This document shows positions 10,115 through 22,120 of a stretch of DNA of 56,544 bases, piece after piece; the first letter of the stretch is position 1, and every line of letters starts with the position of its first letter. A program made the translations under genes and the position numbers. The stretch comes from Enterococcus sp. (lineage in GTDB: Bacteria; Bacillota; Bacilli; Lactobacillales; Enterococcaceae): assembly GCF_022711995.1 (NCBI RefSeq), contig NZ_JALAHI010000037.1, positions 1 to 56,544 of the forward strand. The letters are read 5' to 3'. The notes under the pieces were generated by a model. That model did no database searches and was not told where the DNA came from. It was given only the letters and a program-made list of their open reading frames with translations.

Positions 10115-10912
10115 CTATCCTCTTAATAAGACTAACCCTACTGTAAAGAGCGCAAAGACCAGCACGACGAGGGTATCACGGTTGTGCCAATGAAGGATTC
10201 GGTATTTTGTCCGTCCTTCACCGCCTTGATAGCCTCTAGCCTCCATGGCTGTTGCTAGTTCCTCCGCTCGGTTAAAGCTGCTGACAAACAAAGGGATCAG
10301 CAATGGAACGATCGCCTTCATCTTTTGTAACAACCCACCTGCACCAAAATCAACACCACGAGCCCGCTGTGCATTCATGATTTTCTCTGTTTCATCCATC
10401 AATGTCGGCACAAAGCGCAACGCGATGGACAGCATGAGAGAAATTTCATGGACAGGGAATCGGACGGCTTTTAAAGGGCGTAATATATATTCGATGGCAT
10501 CGGATAATTCCAACGGTGGTGTCGTCAATGTCAGTAATGTCGACATAAAAATAATCAGCACAAAGCGGCAAAAGATAAAGGCGCCGTTTTGTAAACCAAA
10601 TTCCGTGATATTGAAGATCCACCAAGACCAATAGACTTCTCCACCAGTCGTGAAAAGAACCTGCAATGCGACCGTAAACAAAATCAGCCAGATCAGCGGG
10701 CGAACGCCGCGAGCGAAAAAGCCAAAATCGATTTTTGAAAGAAAAATACTAATTAACGTAAAGACAGCCGCCAAAAGATAGCTCTGCCAATTGTTTGCCA
10801 AAAAAATGATTCCGATAAAATAGAAACTGGCAAGTAATTTCACCCGAGGATCCAGTTTATGGATAAACGAATCACCGGGAATAAAGCGTCCCAAAATCAG
10901 TTTATTCATCAT
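10115..10912 (-). CDS. ecfT: ECF transporter membrane subunit EcfT
   Basis: The 265-residue membrane protein of the shared energy-coupling module. It has about five or six membrane segments and the two coupling motifs with Ala-Arg-Gly, in [10 protein letters not shown] and AMEARGYQG, that contact the ATPases. It binds interchangeable S components for vitamins and metals. The start overlaps the end of ecfA2 by 11 bases, and GGAGGCG lies 7-10 bases upstream, so translation is coupled. It is last in ecfA1-ecfA2-ecfT, directly downstream of the ribosomal superoperon, the standard place in Firmicutes. Confidence 0.95.
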   Translation of the reverse strand: MMNKLILGRFIPGDSFIHKLDPRVKLLASFYFIGIIFLANNWQSYLLAAVFTLISIFLSKIDFGFFARGVRPLIWLILFTVALQVLFTTGGEVYWSWWIFNITEFGLQNGAFIFCRFVLIIFMSTLLTLTTPPLELSDAIEYILRPLKAVRFPVHEISLMLSIALRFVPTLMDETEKIMNAQRARGVDFGAGGLLQKMKAIVPLLIPLFVSSFNRAEELATAMEARGYQGGEGRTKYRILHWHNRDTLVVLVFALFTVGLVLLRG

Positions 10913-11768
10913 TTGCGGTCGCCTCCTTTGCTACAAGCTGATCCGCAAGTTCTTCTGCTGTCAAAGGCAGGTAGTCAAATGCCACACCTTTTTCCTGTAA
11001 TAATGCGGCAAAAGCAGTGGCTGTCGGCACACCTAGTTGCTTTTCTTGCAACCACGCTGTATCTTGAAATACCGTCTTTGGCGCACCTTGCTTCACGATA
11101 CGTCCTTTTTCCAATACATAGACATAATCAGCAAAATTGGCGACATCATCCATCAAGTGAGTGACTAAGACAATGGTCATATTTTTTTCTTGGTGCAGAC
11201 GCTGAAACATCTCCATCATTTCTTTGCGCCCTTGTGGATCTAAACCTGCTGTCGGCTCATCTAACACCAATACTTCTGGTTCCATTGCTAAGACCCCAGC
11301 GATGGCTACTCGGCGCATCTGCCCCCCTGAGAGATCAAATGGCGAGCGTTCAAGAAAGCTCTCATCTAATCCGACCAGTTTGATGTATTCTTTTGCTAGT
11401 TCTGCCGCTGCTTCTTCACTGACACCAAAGTTTTTGGGACCAAAAGCAATATCGCGAGCCACGGTTTCTTCAAACAACTGAGATTCAGGAAATTGAAACA
11501 CAATGCCTACTTTTTTACGCAATGGTTTCAAATTTTTATTGTCCGTTTCAGGAGTGATCACACGATCACCAATCGTCACTTTCCCAGCAGTGGGTTTTAA
11601 TAACGCATTTAGATGCTGAAGCAAGGTGGATTTCCCGCTTCCTGTGTGCCCAACTAATGCGGTATATGAGCCTTCTTTAATATCGAGGTCAATATCGAAT
11701 AGCACTCGTTGTTCAAATGGGGAATGCGGTTGATAGGTAAATGCTACTTTTTCAAAACGGATGTCCAT
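10902..11768 (-). CDS. ecfA2: ECF transporter ATPase EcfA2
   Basis: A 288-residue ABC ATPase with Walker [10 protein letters not shown], signature [14 protein letters not shown] and Walker [13 protein letters not shown]. It pairs with EcfA1 to power EcfT. I choose the ATG at 11768 ([12 protein letters not shown]) with GGTGG upstream; a TTG two codons earlier is possible. It overlaps the end of ecfA1 by 25 bases and the start of ecfT by 11, a tightly coupled operon. Confidence 0.95.
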   Translation of the reverse strand: MDIRFEKVAFTYQPHSPFEQRVLFDIDLDIKEGSYTALVGHTGSGKSTLLQHLNALLKPTAGKVTIGDRVITPETDNKNLKPLRKKVGIVFQFPESQLFEETVARDIAFGPKNFGVSEEAAAELAKEYIKLVGLDESFLERSPFDLSGGQMRRVAIAGVLAMEPEVLVLDEPTAGLDPQGRKEMMEMFQRLHQEKNMTIVLVTHLMDDVANFADYVYVLEKGRIVKQGAPKTVFQDTAWLQEKQLGVPTATAFAALLQEKGVAFDYLPLTAEELADQLVAKEATANDE

Positions 11769-12580
11769 AACCAATCCACCATTCCTTCCTCTGTCAAATA
11801 TGTTGTCGGCACAGAGATGCCTCGTTGCTTCAACGACGCCTTTAATTTTTCTGGAAAAGGCAAGTCTAGACCTAGTTCAATCAATTCCGGGCCTGCGGAA
11901 AAGATTTCTGCCGGTGTACCTTCCCGGACAAGTTCCCCTTGACGCATCACCATCACTCGGTTGGCATTGGCTGCCTCATCGATATCATGGGTAATTGATA
12001 GAACGGTCAAATTATTTTCTTCTTTGATTTTTTTGATCGTAGAAATAACTTCTGCTCTTCCTTCAGGATCCAGCATACTTGTTGCTTCATCTAAGATGAT
12101 GATATTTGGACGCAACGCCACAACGCCGGCAATCGCCACCCGTTGTTTTTGTCCACCAGAAAGTCTAGCAGGCTCTCGAGTCACAAACTCGCTCATCCGA
12201 ACTTGCTCTAAGGCATCTTTGACTCGAGTGACCATCTCATCCCGAGGGATCCCTTGATTCTCCAGACCAAATGCCACATCATCTTCAACAGTAGAACCGA
12301 CAAATTGATTGTCAGGATTTTGAAAAACCATTCCAACCATTTTACGGATATTCCAAATATTTTCTTCATTAAGTAGCATGTCTCCTACTGTAACGCTTCC
12401 TTCTTGCGGTAAAATCAACCCGTTGATGGTTTTTGCCAAGGTTGATTTTCCTGAACCGTTATGACCGATAAGTGCGACCCATTCCCCTTGTTCAATGGAT
12501 AAAGAAACATTGTTTAGTGCCGGGCGGTCTTCTTCGGTATAACGAACAGTGATAGCATTCAATTCAATGATGGGCTTCAT
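11744..12580 (-). CDS. ecfA1: ECF transporter ATPase EcfA1
   Basis: A 278-residue ABC ATPase with Walker [11 protein letters not shown]-loop in VFQNPDNQF, signature [14 protein letters not shown] and Walker [13 protein letters not shown]. It is the first ECF ATPase of a group II (shared) module. The start at 12580 has AAGGAG 6 bases upstream; the open frame reaches back to 12595 without need. No S component is in the operon, so the module serves S proteins encoded elsewhere, such as the one at 27350-27895. Confidence 0.95.
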   Translation of the reverse strand: MKPIIELNAITVRYTEEDRPALNNVSLSIEQGEWVALIGHNGSGKSTLAKTINGLILPQEGSVTVGDMLLNEENIWNIRKMVGMVFQNPDNQFVGSTVEDDVAFGLENQGIPRDEMVTRVKDALEQVRMSEFVTREPARLSGGQKQRVAIAGVVALRPNIIILDEATSMLDPEGRAEVISTIKKIKEENNLTVLSITHDIDEAANANRVMVMRQGELVREGTPAEIFSAGPELIELGLDLPFPEKLKASLKQRGISVPTTYLTEEGMVDWLWTSVLKK

Positions 12581-12715
12581 GATATACTCCTTCATTCCAG
12601 TTAATTCTTTCTTACACTACCAAAAAAGCAAACTATTTTCAATCATTCCGATGAGATTTTCAAACAGAACTTTGTTTTCACTTGCCATAACCTGTCAAGA
12701 CAGATCATCGAAAGT

Positions 12716-12770
12716 AAAAAAAAAGCACTTTATGATGAGTGCGTACACCTCGAAATACATCGAGGTGTAG
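12716..12770 (-). terminator. Terminator of the ribosomal superoperon
   Basis: On the minus strand a 5-bp hairpin (12725-12729 with 12738-12742) runs into a T9 tract. A second, stronger hairpin (about 12741-12753 with 12760-12774, built on ACACCTCG and CGAGGTGT) lies just upstream of it. Together they end the rpsJ-rplQ transcript before ecfA1. Confidence 0.65.
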
Positions 12771-12851
12771 GCGCTGAGCTAGACTCGGAAAGGTTCTTCC
12801 AACATCATAACACTCTTAATAAACATCTATAAAGTGATGATAAGTGTGATT

Positions 12852-13232
12852 TTAAACAAGTTCTAGGATAACCATTGGTGCACCATCTCCGCGTCTTGGT
12901 TCTGTTTTCAAGATGCGAGTGTAGCCACCTTGGCGATCTGTATAACGAGGAGCGATATCATTGAATAGTTTTTGCAAAGCTGATTCAATAACTACTTCTT
13001 CGTTTTCTTCACGTACGCTGGCAACTTCATTACGAACAAATGCGGCTGCTTGGCGACGTGCATGCAAATCACCACGTTTACCTAAAGTGATCATTTTTTC
13101 TGCAGTTGAACGAACTTCTTTCGCACGAGCTTCAGTCGTTACGATGCGTTCGTTAATCAATAAATCAGTTGTTAAATCACGCAACATCGCTTTACGTTGG
13201 CTAGATGTGCGTCCTAGTTTACGATAACTCAC
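12852..13232 (-). CDS. rplQ: 50S ribosomal protein L17
   Basis: A 126-residue L17 starting [16 protein letters not shown]. The start is GTG at 13232, with AGGAGG 8 bases upstream; the longer open frame to 13250 adds residues that L17 lacks. It is the last gene of the alpha operon, after rpoA, and is followed by a terminator region. Confidence 0.96.
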   Translation of the reverse strand: MSYRKLGRTSSQRKAMLRDLTTDLLINERIVTTEARAKEVRSTAEKMITLGKRGDLHARRQAAAFVRNEVASVREENEEVVIESALQKLFNDIAPRYTDRQGGYTRILKTEPRRGDGAPMVILELV

Positions 13233-13303
13233 GTGGTTTCCCTCCTTCACTTTCGTATGTCGTCTCGATCAGACGAGCCGAAACTAACGTAATCGAAGAC
13301 TTT

Positions 13304-14242
13304 TTAATCGTCTTTACGTAGTCCTAAACCAAGATCGTGTAATTTCACTTTGACCTCTTCAAGAGATTTACGGCCTAAGTTCCGTACTTTGATCATTTCT
13401 GGTTCAGATTTATTAGTCAATTCTTGTACAGTATTGATTCCTGCACGTTTTAGACAGTTGTATGAACGAACAGATAAGTCTAATTCTTCAATCGTCATTT
13501 CCAACATTTTTTCTTTTTGTGTTTCTTCTTTTTCCACCATGATCTCCGCGTTTTTCGCTTCGTCCGTTAGGTTTACAAAGATGTCTAAATGTTCAGTCAT
13601 GATTTTTGCAGCTAAACTCATTGCTTCCAATGGTTCAATTGAGCCATCAGTCCATATTTCCATCGTTAATTTGTCAAAATCATCCCGACGACCAACACGA
13701 GTGTTTTCTACTTGGTAGTTCACACGACGTACTGGTGTATAGATTGAATCGACTGGAAGAACACCGATTGGCATATCTTCTTTTTTATTTTCATCTGCTT
13801 GAACGTAGCCGCGTCCAGGTTTCACAGTTAAGCGAGCATGGAATGAAGCTCCTTCAGAAACGTTGCAGATATACATATCTTTGTTAAGGATTTCTACATC
13901 ACTGTCTACGATGATATCGCCGGCAGTTACTGTAGCAGGTCCTGTAATATCGATTTCCAGGGTTTTTTCTTCATCCCCGTACATTTTTAACGCAAGACCT
14001 TTGATATTCAAGATGATTTGAGCAACGTCTTCCCGTACGCCCTTAACAGTTGAGAATTCGTGTAAAACTCCATCGATTTGAATATTGGTGATTGCTGCAC
14101 CAGGTAAAGAAGATAATAAAATACGACGTAAGGAATTTCCTAAAGTAGTTCCGTATCCTCTTTCAAGAGGCTCAACGATGAACTTGCCATAATCTTTTTC
14201 TTCATCAATTTTTGCGATTCTTGGTTTTTCGAATTCAATCAT
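13304..14242 (-). CDS. rpoA: RNA polymerase subunit alpha
   Basis: The 312-residue alpha subunit has the N-terminal dimerisation domain ([20 protein letters not shown] near 29-48) and the C-terminal domain that contacts UP elements and activators ([16 protein letters not shown], and [14 protein letters not shown] near the end). It is in the conserved place between rpsK and rplQ. Confidence 0.98.
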   Translation of the reverse strand: MIEFEKPRIAKIDEEKDYGKFIVEPLERGYGTTLGNSLRRILLSSLPGAAITNIQIDGVLHEFSTVKGVREDVAQIILNIKGLALKMYGDEEKTLEIDITGPATVTAGDIIVDSDVEILNKDMYICNVSEGASFHARLTVKPGRGYVQADENKKEDMPIGVLPVDSIYTPVRRVNYQVENTRVGRRDDFDKLTMEIWTDGSIEPLEAMSLAAKIMTEHLDIFVNLTDEAKNAEIMVEKEETQKEKMLEMTIEELDLSVRSYNCLKRAGINTVQELTNKSEPEMIKVRNLGRKSLEEVKVKLHDLGLGLRKDD

Positions 14243-14321
14243 TCTTATCTTTTACCCCTTTCAAAACGAAAAGTGTCTTGTTCAATGACGTAATTGTTAC
14301 ACTCAAAATGAGCAGCACTCA

Positions 14322-14711
14322 TTAAACACGACGGCGTTTTGGAGGGCGGCATCCATTATGAGGGACTGGAGTCACGTCACGGATTGCAGTCACTTCCAAA
14401 CCTGCTGCTTGTAATGAACGAATTGCTGCTTCACGTCCAGAACCAGGTCCTTTAACTGTTACTTCTACAGTTCTTAATCCGTGTTCCATTGCTGCTTTGG
14501 TAGCTGTTTCTGCTGCCATTTGAGCGGCAAAAGGAGTAGATTTTTTGCTTCCTTTGAAACCTAATGAACCAGCTGATGACCATGCTAATGCATTCCCATG
14601 AGTATCAGTGATCATAATGATTGTATTATTGAATGTTGAGTGAATATGTGCAATACCCGCTTCAATATTCTTTTTCACACGGCGTTTGCGACTCACTTTT
14701 TTTGCTGCCAT
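14322..14711 (-). CDS. rpsK: 30S ribosomal protein S11
   Basis: A 129-residue S11 with the conserved HSTFNNTI and [17 protein letters not shown]-terminus, which lines the platform of the small subunit. It lies 27 bases after rpsM in the alpha operon. Confidence 0.98.
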   Translation of the reverse strand: MAAKKVSRKRRVKKNIEAGIAHIHSTFNNTIIMITDTHGNALAWSSAGSLGFKGSKKSTPFAAQMAAETATKAAMEHGLRTVEVTVKGPGSGREAAIRSLQAAGLEVTAIRDVTPVPHNGCRPPKRRRV

Positions 14712-14738
14712 GAAGTTTTAACCTCCTTCACTTAGGAA

Positions 14739-15104
14739 TTATTTTTTCTTGCCTGCGACTGTTTTAGACGGGCCTTTACGAGTACGTGCATTGTTTTTCG
14801 TGTTTTGTCCACGAACTGGCAATCCACGGCGATGACGGATACCACGGTATGAACCGATTTCCATCAAACGTTTGATGTTTAAGTTCACTTCACGACGAAG
14901 GTCACCTTCAACTTTTAATTTATCAACTTCAGCACGGATAGCATCTGTTTGTTCATTCGTTAGATCACGAACACGAACTTCTTCAGAAACGCCAGCGTTT
15001 GCTAAAATTTGTTTTGCAGTCGTGTTACCAATACCATAGATATAAGTAAGTGAAACGACCACACGTTTATCACGAGGAATATCTACTCCTGCAATACGAG
15101 CCAT
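14739..15104 (-). CDS. rpsM: 30S ribosomal protein S13
   Basis: A 121-residue S13 ([20 protein letters not shown]) with the [17 protein letters not shown] segment and basic tail that reaches the P-site tRNA. It lies 17 bases after rpmJ. Confidence 0.98.
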   Translation of the reverse strand: MARIAGVDIPRDKRVVVSLTYIYGIGNTTAKQILANAGVSEEVRVRDLTNEQTDAIRAEVDKLKVEGDLRREVNLNIKRLMEIGSYRGIRHRRGLPVRGQNTKNNARTRKGPSKTVAGKKK

Positions 15105-15121
15105 ATTTGTTACACCTCCGA

Positions 15122-15238
15122 TTATCCTTGACGTTGTTTATGTTTTGGATTTGCTGGGCAAATCACCATAACGCGTCCTTTACGACGAATTACTTTACAA
15201 TGTTCGCACATTGGTTTTACTGATGGTCTTACTTTCAT
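15122..15238 (-). CDS. rpmJ: 50S ribosomal protein L36
   Basis: A 38-residue gene. The protein begins [15 protein letters not shown] and ends KHKQRQG. The zinc ligands C11, C14, C27 and H33 are all present, so this is the zinc-binding form. AGGAGG precedes the ATG at 15238. It lies between infA and rpsM as expected. Confidence 0.97.
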   Translation of the reverse strand: MKVRPSVKPMCEHCKVIRRKGRVMVICPANPKHKQRQG

Positions 15239-15270
15239 GATAATACCTCCTGTGGTTTTACGGAGTACAA

Positions 15271-15489
15271 TTATTTAAAGCGATAAGTAATGCGGCCACG
15301 GTTCAGGTCATACGGTGATAATTCAACCGTCACTTTGTCTCCAGGTAATATACGAATGTAGTGCATCCGGATCTTACCAGAAACGGTCGCTAGAACTTGG
15401 TGTCCGTTTTCCAATTCGACTTTAAACATTGCATTCGGCAAAGTTTCGACGACTGTACCTTCGACTTCAATCATATCTTCTTTTGCCAC
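15271..15489 (-). CDS. infA: Translation initiation factor IF-1
   Basis: A 72-residue S1-like OB-fold protein ([19 protein letters not shown]) that binds the 30S A site during initiation. The start is GTG at 15489 with AAGGAGG 8 bases upstream; the open frame runs to 15564 but the extra part is leader. adk precedes it directly, with no map gene between. A promoter at 15606-15634 lets infA and the alpha operon be made apart from the upstream genes. Confidence 0.97.
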   Translation of the reverse strand: MAKEDMIEVEGTVVETLPNAMFKVELENGHQVLATVSGKIRMHYIRILPGDKVTVELSPYDLNRGRITYRFK

Positions 15490-15570
15490 GCACAGTACCT
15501 CCTTGTACTTGTGATTTTCACACGATAAAATGGCGGAAACGGGGTTCCCACCTGATATTCTCAAACTATG

Positions 15571-15593
15571 CTTCTACTTGATAACAGTAGAAG
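15571..15593 (-). promoter_or_regulatory. Hairpin in the infA leader
   Basis: A perfect 7-bp stem (15571-15577 with 15587-15593) with a 9-nt loop begins a few bases after the expected start of transcription. No T tract follows, so it is more likely a 5' stabilising or regulatory hairpin than a terminator. Confidence 0.45.
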
Positions 15594-15605
15594 TCGGACT
15601 GACAT

Positions 15606-15634
15606 ATTTTATCATACTCTGTCAAAGGTTTCAA
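15606..15634 (-). promoter_or_regulatory. Internal promoter before infA
   Basis: On the minus strand TTGAAA (15629-15634), a 17-nt spacer and TAAAAT (15606-15611) preceded by TGA make a near-consensus extended -10 promoter. It gives infA-rpmJ-rpsM-rpsK-rpoA-rplQ a separate start with a leader of about 110 bases. Confidence 0.7.
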
Positions 15635-15677
15635 GAGAAAGTTTTATAGCTGCAAGTCGGTGACGGGCAATCTATGA

Positions 15678-16373
<696 letters not shown>

Positions 16374-16382
16374 TCAATAACT

Positions 16383-17678
16383 TTAATTGATAAAACCAGT
16401 GTATTTCCGTTTCAGCATAAGTCCTTCTAACTGCTTGGCAGTATCCAGAGCTACCCCGATAACGATCAATAAACTTGTTCCACCTAAACCGATTGATTGC
16501 GGCAAGTTCCATACCATCTGAGCGATGATTGGCAACAAGGCAACCAGTCCCAAGAAGACCGATCCAACTGTACTTAATCGCATAAGCAGACGTGAAACGT
16601 ATTCTTCTGTTCCTTTACCAGGGCGCACACTTGGAATATAACTTCCTTGTTTTTGTAAGTTTTCCGCTAATTTCTCAGGGTTCACTTGTACAAATGCATA
16701 GAAGAACGTAAACGCCACGATCAAAACAGTATAGATGATCGCACCAGGTACGGTGTTATAACTAAAAATCGTTTGTACTACTTCATACCAAGTTTCACCT
16801 TTATATGAGCTGCCTAATGCTTGAATAATCGCATTTGGCGTAGTAATAAACGAACTTGCAAAGATTACTGGAATAACCCCAGCAGCGTTGACCTTCAATG
16901 GAAGGTAACTGCTTGTAGGTGCACCAGCTACTCGCTTAGTATATTGAATTGGAATCTTGCGTTCTGCTTGTTGGACATATGTCACAAATGTGATGATGAC
17001 CAAAACAGCTACCACAAGCAAGACCATAAACAATGCGTTCATCCAAATATCAGATGGATCAACATTGATGAAATAATCCTCTACCAATTCTTTGATACTA
17101 GCAGGCAAGCGTGAAATGATCCCTGCAAAGATGATCATTGACACACCATTCCCAATACCTCGTTCAGTGATTTGTTCTCCTAACCAAGTAACGAACATCG
17201 TACCTGCGGTTAGAATCAAGCCAATCACGATAAAGGTAGAGACATTTGGATTATTGACAAAGCCAAGCTGTGTGTAATAGTTGAATCCGGCTGTTAATGT
17301 CATTGACTGAACGAAAGCCAGTACCAATGTCAGATAACGGGTTGCCTGATTCAATTTCTTACGACCAACTTCACCTTGTTTTGACCACTCAACAAATCTA
17401 GGCACAATATCCATTTGCAACAATTGGATAACAATCGAAGCAGTGATATATGGTGACACACCCATTGAGAAGATCGAGAATTGCTGCATTGCACCACCGC
17501 TGACCAAGTTTAACATGTTCAGAAACGGTAAATCAGCAATTTCCAACAAACGGCTTGCGTCTACGCCTGGCACAGTAATATGTGTACCCAGACGAAAGAC
17601 AAACAAGATAAGTACGGTGAAGAAAATCCTGGATCTAATATCTTTTACTTTAAAGGCATCCTTTAGTAGTTTGAACAT
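16383..17678 (-). CDS. secY: Protein translocase channel SecY
   Basis: The 431-residue, ten-span pore of the Sec translocon. Conserved signs include the plug/pore segment after TM1 (GTHITVPGVDAS) and cytoplasmic loops such as RKIPIQYTKR and VRPGKGTEEY. Its start overlaps the rplO stop by one base (TAATG), so translation is coupled. The stop lies 61 bases before adk. Confidence 0.98.
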   Translation of the reverse strand: MFKLLKDAFKVKDIRSRIFFTVLILFVFRLGTHITVPGVDASRLLEIADLPFLNMLNLVSGGAMQQFSIFSMGVSPYITASIVIQLLQMDIVPRFVEWSKQGEVGRKKLNQATRYLTLVLAFVQSMTLTAGFNYYTQLGFVNNPNVSTFIVIGLILTAGTMFVTWLGEQITERGIGNGVSMIIFAGIISRLPASIKELVEDYFINVDPSDIWMNALFMVLLVVAVLVIITFVTYVQQAERKIPIQYTKRVAGAPTSSYLPLKVNAAGVIPVIFASSFITTPNAIIQALGSSYKGETWYEVVQTIFSYNTVPGAIIYTVLIVAFTFFYAFVQVNPEKLAENLQKQGSYIPSVRPGKGTEEYVSRLLMRLSTVGSVFLGLVALLPIIAQMVWNLPQSIGLGGTSLLIVIGVALDTAKQLEGLMLKRKYTGFIN

Positions 17679-18118
17679 TAGATCACCTCGATTGATCCAC
17701 CAGCAGCAACGATTGCTTCTTCAGCTGCTTTTGAGAATTTTGCTGCTTTCACAGTCAATTTCTTCGTTAGTTCTCCATTTGCTAATACTTTGATTCCAGC
17801 TTTTTCATCTTTGACGATTCCAGCTTCATGCAAAGCAACAGGTGTTACTTCTGCACCGTCTTCGAAGCGGTTTAAGACATCAAGGTTGATAACTGCGTAT
17901 TCTTTGCGGTTGACATTTGTAAAGCCGCGTTTTGGCAAACGACGGAACAATGGTGTTTGTCCCCCTTCAAAGCCTAAACGTACTCCGCCACCTGAACGAG
18001 CTTTTTGACCTTTTTGTCCGCGTCCAGCTGTTTTACCGTTACCAGATGAAGTTCCGCGACCAACACGATTACGTACTTGGCGTGATCCTTCTGATGGTTT
18101 TAATTCATGAAGTTTCAT
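17678..18118 (-). CDS. rplO: 50S ribosomal protein L15
   Basis: A 146-residue L15 with the Gly-rich N-terminal extension ([20 protein letters not shown]) that threads into 23S rRNA. It shares one base with secY at its end. Confidence 0.98.
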   Translation of the reverse strand: MKLHELKPSEGSRQVRNRVGRGTSSGNGKTAGRGQKGQKARSGGGVRLGFEGGQTPLFRRLPKRGFTNVNRKEYAVINLDVLNRFEDGAEVTPVALHEAGIVKDEKAGIKVLANGELTKKLTVKAAKFSKAAEEAIVAAGGSIEVI

Positions 18119-18157
18119 AGGTTTGGCACCTCCTTATCAAACTAGATCTGCTGATCC

Positions 18158-18337
18158 TTAGACTTCTTCAACGTCCACTAAGTGAGAAACAGTGTTGACC
18201 ATGCCTTTGATTGCATCATTGGCAGGTTTTACTACTGTTGAGTTCAACTTTGTAAGACCTAACGCTTTTACAGTATCGCGTTGGTTTTGGGGACGTCCAA
18301 TAATACTGCGTTTTAAAGTGATTTTCAATTCAGCCAT
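18158..18337 (-). CDS. rpmD: 50S ribosomal protein L30
   Basis: A 59-residue gene. The protein starts [20 protein letters not shown] and ends SHLVDVEEV, typical of bacterial L30. The start at 18337 has AGGAGG-like sequence upstream. It lies in the gap between rpsE and rplO, its standard place. Confidence 0.97.
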   Translation of the reverse strand: MAELKITLKRSIIGRPQNQRDTVKALGLTKLNSTVVKPANDAIKGMVNTVSHLVDVEEV

Positions 18338-18350
18338 TATAGTGTCCTCC

Positions 18351-18851
18351 TTAACCGATTAATTCTTCTACTGATTTGCCGCGAAGTGCTGCCACTTCTT
18401 CAGCGCGTTTCAATTGTTTCAACCCTTCAACTGTTGCGCGAACAACGTTGATTGGTGTGTTAGAACCTAAAGATTTAGATGTGATATCCGCTACCCCAGC
18501 TAATTCCAATACGGCACGAACGGGTCCACCAGCAGCTACCCCAGAACCTTCTACAGCAGGTTTCATAAGGATGCGTCCGCCGCCGAATACACCGATAACT
18601 TCGTGAGGGATCGTAGAACCAACCATTGGTACTTCTACCAAGTTTTTCTTCGCGTCTTCGATTGCTTTACGGATTGCTTCTGGTACTTCTTGTGCTTTAC
18701 CAGTACCAAAACCTACGTGTCCGTTTTTATCACCGACAACAACTAATGCAGCAAAACGTAGACGACGTCCACCTTTAACAACTTTAGTTACACGGTTGAT
18801 CGCAACAACGCGGTCTTCTAATTCCAAATGTTTTGGATCAATATAAACCAT
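18351..18851 (-). CDS. rpsE: 30S ribosomal protein S5
   Basis: A 166-residue S5 with the N-terminal RNA-binding part ([20 protein letters not shown]) and the ribosomal S5 fold at the mRNA entry and accuracy centre. The loop has no change that I recognise as spectinomycin resistance. Confidence 0.98.
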   Translation of the reverse strand: MVYIDPKHLELEDRVVAINRVTKVVKGGRRLRFAALVVVGDKNGHVGFGTGKAQEVPEAIRKAIEDAKKNLVEVPMVGSTIPHEVIGVFGGGRILMKPAVEGSGVAAGGPVRAVLELAGVADITSKSLGSNTPINVVRATVEGLKQLKRAEEVAALRGKSVEELIG

Positions 18852-18871
18852 GAATGGTGTTCCTCCTTCTC

Positions 18872-19228
18872 TTAAAATTCCAGTCCATTTTCGCGAGCTG
18901 CTTCAGCTAAAGCTGCTACACGGCCATGGTAAAGGTATCCACCACGGTCAAAGACTACTTCTTTAATACCTTTTGCTGCTGCACGTTCTGCCACTAATTT
19001 ACCGACAGCTTGTGCTTGTTCAGTTTTGTTCTCACCTGAAACTTCTTTATCTAAGGCAGAGGCACTTGCTAGCGTCACACCCGCTACGTCATCAATAATT
19101 TGCGCGTAGATGTTTTTGTTCGAACGGAACACGTTTAAGCGTGGGCACTCAGCAGTACCAGAGATTTTGTTACGTACACGACGATGTCTTTTCTGACGTG
19201 TTTTATTTTTATCTGGTTTTGTAATCAC
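18872..19228 (-). CDS. rplR: 50S ribosomal protein L18
   Basis: A 118-residue 5S rRNA-binding protein. I set the start at the GTG at 19228 ([16 protein letters not shown]), with GAGGTG 6 bases upstream. A GTG three codons earlier (19237) would lie inside that binding site. The C-terminal [20 protein letters not shown] is conserved. Confidence 0.96.
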   Translation of the reverse strand: MITKPDKNKTRQKRHRRVRNKISGTAECPRLNVFRSNKNIYAQIIDDVAGVTLASASALDKEVSGENKTEQAQAVGKLVAERAAAKGIKEVVFDRGGYLYHGRVAALAEAARENGLEF

Positions 19229-19283
19229 AATTGTCACCTCTTTTTATTTGCTAGCCTAAGCTGCGAATCGTAAATATTTACGA

Positions 19284-19820
19284 TTATTTACCAGTTTTAC
19301 CTTCTTTACGGCGTACAAATTCGCCAACATAACGAATTCCTTTGCCTTTGTAAGGTTCTGGAGGACGAACGCCACGAATATTGGCAGCTAATTCGCCAAC
19401 AACTTCTTTATTTGATCCTTTGATGATCACAGAAGTGTTTGAAGGAACTTCGATTTCGATTCCAGCTGGCGCTTCGATTTCAACTGGATGAGAGTAACCA
19501 ACGTTCAATACAAGTTTTTTACCTTGTAATTGAGCACGGTACCCAACCCCGATCAATTCTAACGCTTTTTGGAAACCTTCAGAAACACCAACAACCATGT
19601 TGTTGAAGTTTGCACGGGTAGTTCCGTGGATAGTTTTCATTTCTTTACTATCGTTTGGACGAGTGAATGTTACTTCGTTTCCTTCGATATTCATTTTGAT
19701 ATCAGAAGAAAAAGTACGTGTCAATTCACCTTTAGGTCCTTTAACTGTAATGTCGTTTCCATCTTGTTTGATTTCAACACCTGCAGGAAGAACGACGATC
19801 TTATTACCGATACGACTCAC
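19284..19820 (-). CDS. rplF: 50S ribosomal protein L6
   Basis: A 178-residue L6 ([17 protein letters not shown]) with two repeated domains and the conserved C-terminal [14 protein letters not shown] near the factor-binding site. Confidence 0.98.
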   Translation of the reverse strand: MSRIGNKIVVLPAGVEIKQDGNDITVKGPKGELTRTFSSDIKMNIEGNEVTFTRPNDSKEMKTIHGTTRANFNNMVVGVSEGFQKALELIGVGYRAQLQGKKLVLNVGYSHPVEIEAPAGIEIEVPSNTSVIIKGSNKEVVGELAANIRGVRPPEPYKGKGIRYVGEFVRRKEGKTGK

Positions 19821-19851
19821 TTAGAGGCACCTCCTTGTGGATTATTTTAAA

Positions 19852-20250
19852 TTACCATACATAAGCGACTACTTCGCCGCCAACATTTTTTGCTCTTGCT
19901 TCTTTGTCAGTGATAACACCTTCAGAAGTTGAGATGATCGCAATTCCTAAACCGTTCAATACTTTAGGTACTTCGTCAGCTTTGACATAAGCACGCAATC
20001 CTGGTTTAGAGATACGTTTCAAGTTTGTGATAACACGTTCACCGTTTTTACCGTATTTCAAGAATACGCGGATCACGCCTTGTTTGTCATCTTCGATATA
20101 TTCAACATCGCGGACGAAACCTTCACGTTTCAAGATTTCAGCGATATCACGTTTGATTTTTGAAGCAGGTACTTCTAAGCTTTCGTGTTTTACCATATTG
20201 GCATTACGTACACGCGTTAGAAAATCTGCGATTGGATCTGTCATGACCAT
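19852..20250 (-). CDS. rpsH: 30S ribosomal protein S8
   Basis: A 132-residue S8 ([18 protein letters not shown]) with the C-terminal [17 protein letters not shown]-binding motif. In E. coli S8 represses the spc operon at rplE. I did not find an obvious copy of its 16S site before rplE here, but did not fold the region. Confidence 0.98.
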   Translation of the reverse strand: MVMTDPIADFLTRVRNANMVKHESLEVPASKIKRDIAEILKREGFVRDVEYIEDDKQGVIRVFLKYGKNGERVITNLKRISKPGLRAYVKADEVPKVLNGLGIAIISTSEGVITDKEARAKNVGGEVVAYVW

Positions 20251-20282
20251 GGGATAATTTACCTCCTTTATGCGAGTATAGT

Positions 20283-20468
20283 TTACCAGCTAGCTTTCTT
20301 CACGCCGGGAATTTGTCCTTTATAGGCAAGTTCGCGGAAGCAAATACGGCAAAGATGAAATTTACGATAAACTGAATGTGGACGTCCGCAACGTTCGCAA
20401 CGAGTATACTCTTGAGTTGAGAATTTAGCAGGGCGTTTGTTTTTAGCAATCATTGATTTTTTAGCCAC
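20283..20468 (-). CDS. rpsN: 30S ribosomal protein S14, zinc type
   Basis: A 61-residue S14 of the short zinc (Z) type, with the ligand pairs CERC and CRIC. The zinc-free long paralogue found elsewhere in many Firmicutes is not in this window. Confidence 0.97.
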   Translation of the reverse strand: MAKKSMIAKNKRPAKFSTQEYTRCERCGRPHSVYRKFHLCRICFRELAYKGQIPGVKKASW

Positions 20469-20486
20469 GTAGTTCGCCTCCTTTTT

Positions 20487-21026
20487 TTATTTTTGGAATG
20501 GCATGCCTAATTGTGACAACAATTCACGAGATTCTTCATCTGTGTTGGCTGTTGTTACAATAACGATATCCATACCACGTACTTTATCGATCAAATCATA
20601 ATCTACTTCAGGGAAGATCAATTGTTCTTTGATTCCTAATGTGTAGTTTCCGCGTCCGTCGAACGCTTTTTTGCTGACACCGTGGAAGTCACGGACACGT
20701 GGCAATGAAACTGTTACTAACTTGTCTAAGAATTCATACATTCTTTCGCCGCGTAGAGTAACTTTTGCTCCGATTGGCATTCCTTCACGTAAACGGAATC
20801 CAGCAATAGATTTTTTCGCTTTAGTGATCAATGGTTTTTGACCTGAGATCAATTGTAATTCTTCAACAGCTTTATCTAAGTTTTTTGCATTCGATACAGC
20901 ATCACCAACACCCATGTTGATAACGATTTTATCAACTTTCGGCGCTTGCATAACTGAGCTGTAGTTAAATTTGTCCATTAATGATGGGACAACTTCTTTT
21001 GAATATTTTTCTTTAAGGCGGTTCAT
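20487..21026 (-). CDS. rplE: 50S ribosomal protein L5
   Basis: A 179-residue L5 ([17 protein letters not shown]), which with L18 holds 5S rRNA and touches P-site tRNA. It lies 18 bases before rpsN. Confidence 0.98.
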   Translation of the reverse strand: MNRLKEKYSKEVVPSLMDKFNYSSVMQAPKVDKIVINMGVGDAVSNAKNLDKAVEELQLISGQKPLITKAKKSIAGFRLREGMPIGAKVTLRGERMYEFLDKLVTVSLPRVRDFHGVSKKAFDGRGNYTLGIKEQLIFPEVDYDLIDKVRGMDIVIVTTANTDEESRELLSQLGMPFQK

Positions 21027-21053
21027 CTGTTAGCCCCTCCTTCCTTTATTTGA

Positions 21054-21365
21054 TTATTTATCAAGAACTTCTCCGGTTTTTTTAGAAACGCGGACTTTTT
21101 TGCCGTCAACTTCTTTATAGCCTACACGAGTTGCTTCACCGTTCGAAGGATCAACCACCATCACGTTAGAAACATGAATTGGTGCTTCCATCTCGACGAT
21201 TCCGCCTTGAGGAGCTGTTTGAGAAGGTTTTTGGTGTTTTTTAACGATGTTCACACCTTCAACAACGACTTTGTCTTTCTTAGGAAACGCTGCTAGTACA
21301 ACGCCTTCTTTGTTTTTGTCTTTACCAGTGATAACTTTAACTTTATCGCCTTTTTTAACAAACAT
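21054..21365 (-). CDS. rplX: 50S ribosomal protein L24
   Basis: A 103-residue assembly-initiator protein with the KOW motif near the N terminus ([20 protein letters not shown]). Confidence 0.98.
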   Translation of the reverse strand: MFVKKGDKVKVITGKDKNKEGVVLAAFPKKDKVVVEGVNIVKKHQKPSQTAPQGGIVEMEAPIHVSNVMVVDPSNGEATRVGYKEVDGKKVRVSKKTGEVLDK

Positions 21366-21400
21366 GTTTGTTTCGCACCTCCTTTAGATAAGAATCACTA

Positions 21401-21799
<399 letters not shown>

Positions 21800-21829
21800 T
21801 CACAATCTACATAGGAAAATCTCGTGTGA

Positions 21830-22096
21830 TTAGATAATCACTGCCTTTTCAACAATCTCTACTAGACGGAAACGTTTCGTAGCTGATAATGGACGAGTTT
21901 CCATAATTTTCACGATATCGCCAACTTTTGCTTCGTTGTTTTCATCGTGTGCTTTGTATTTCTTAGAATAGTTCAGACGTTTGCCGTAGATAGGGTGGTT
22001 TTTCTTTGTTTCAACGACAACAGAAATTGTTTTATCCATTTTATCGGATACCACGCGACCTTGGTAAACTTTACGTTGATTTCTTTCTTCAGTCAT
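21830..22096 (-). CDS. rpsQ: 30S ribosomal protein S17
   Basis: An 88-residue OB-fold protein ([19 protein letters not shown]) that binds 16S rRNA early in assembly. Confidence 0.98.
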   Translation of the reverse strand: MTEERNQRKVYQGRVVSDKMDKTISVVVETKKNHPIYGKRLNYSKKYKAHDENNEAKVGDIVKIMETRPLSATKRFRLVEIVEKAVII

Positions 22097-22120
22097 ACGC
22101 TAAATGGCCTCCTTCCACTA

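Noticed and set aside
9617-10126. 169-codon plus-strand frame across truA
   Set aside because: It is antisense to truA; composition is that of a shadow frame, and it crosses a terminator.
12581-12715. Clear promoter for ecfA1
   Set aside because: TTGACA and TTGAAA hexamers occur on the minus strand but none has a fitting -10 at 16-18 bases, so I made no call.
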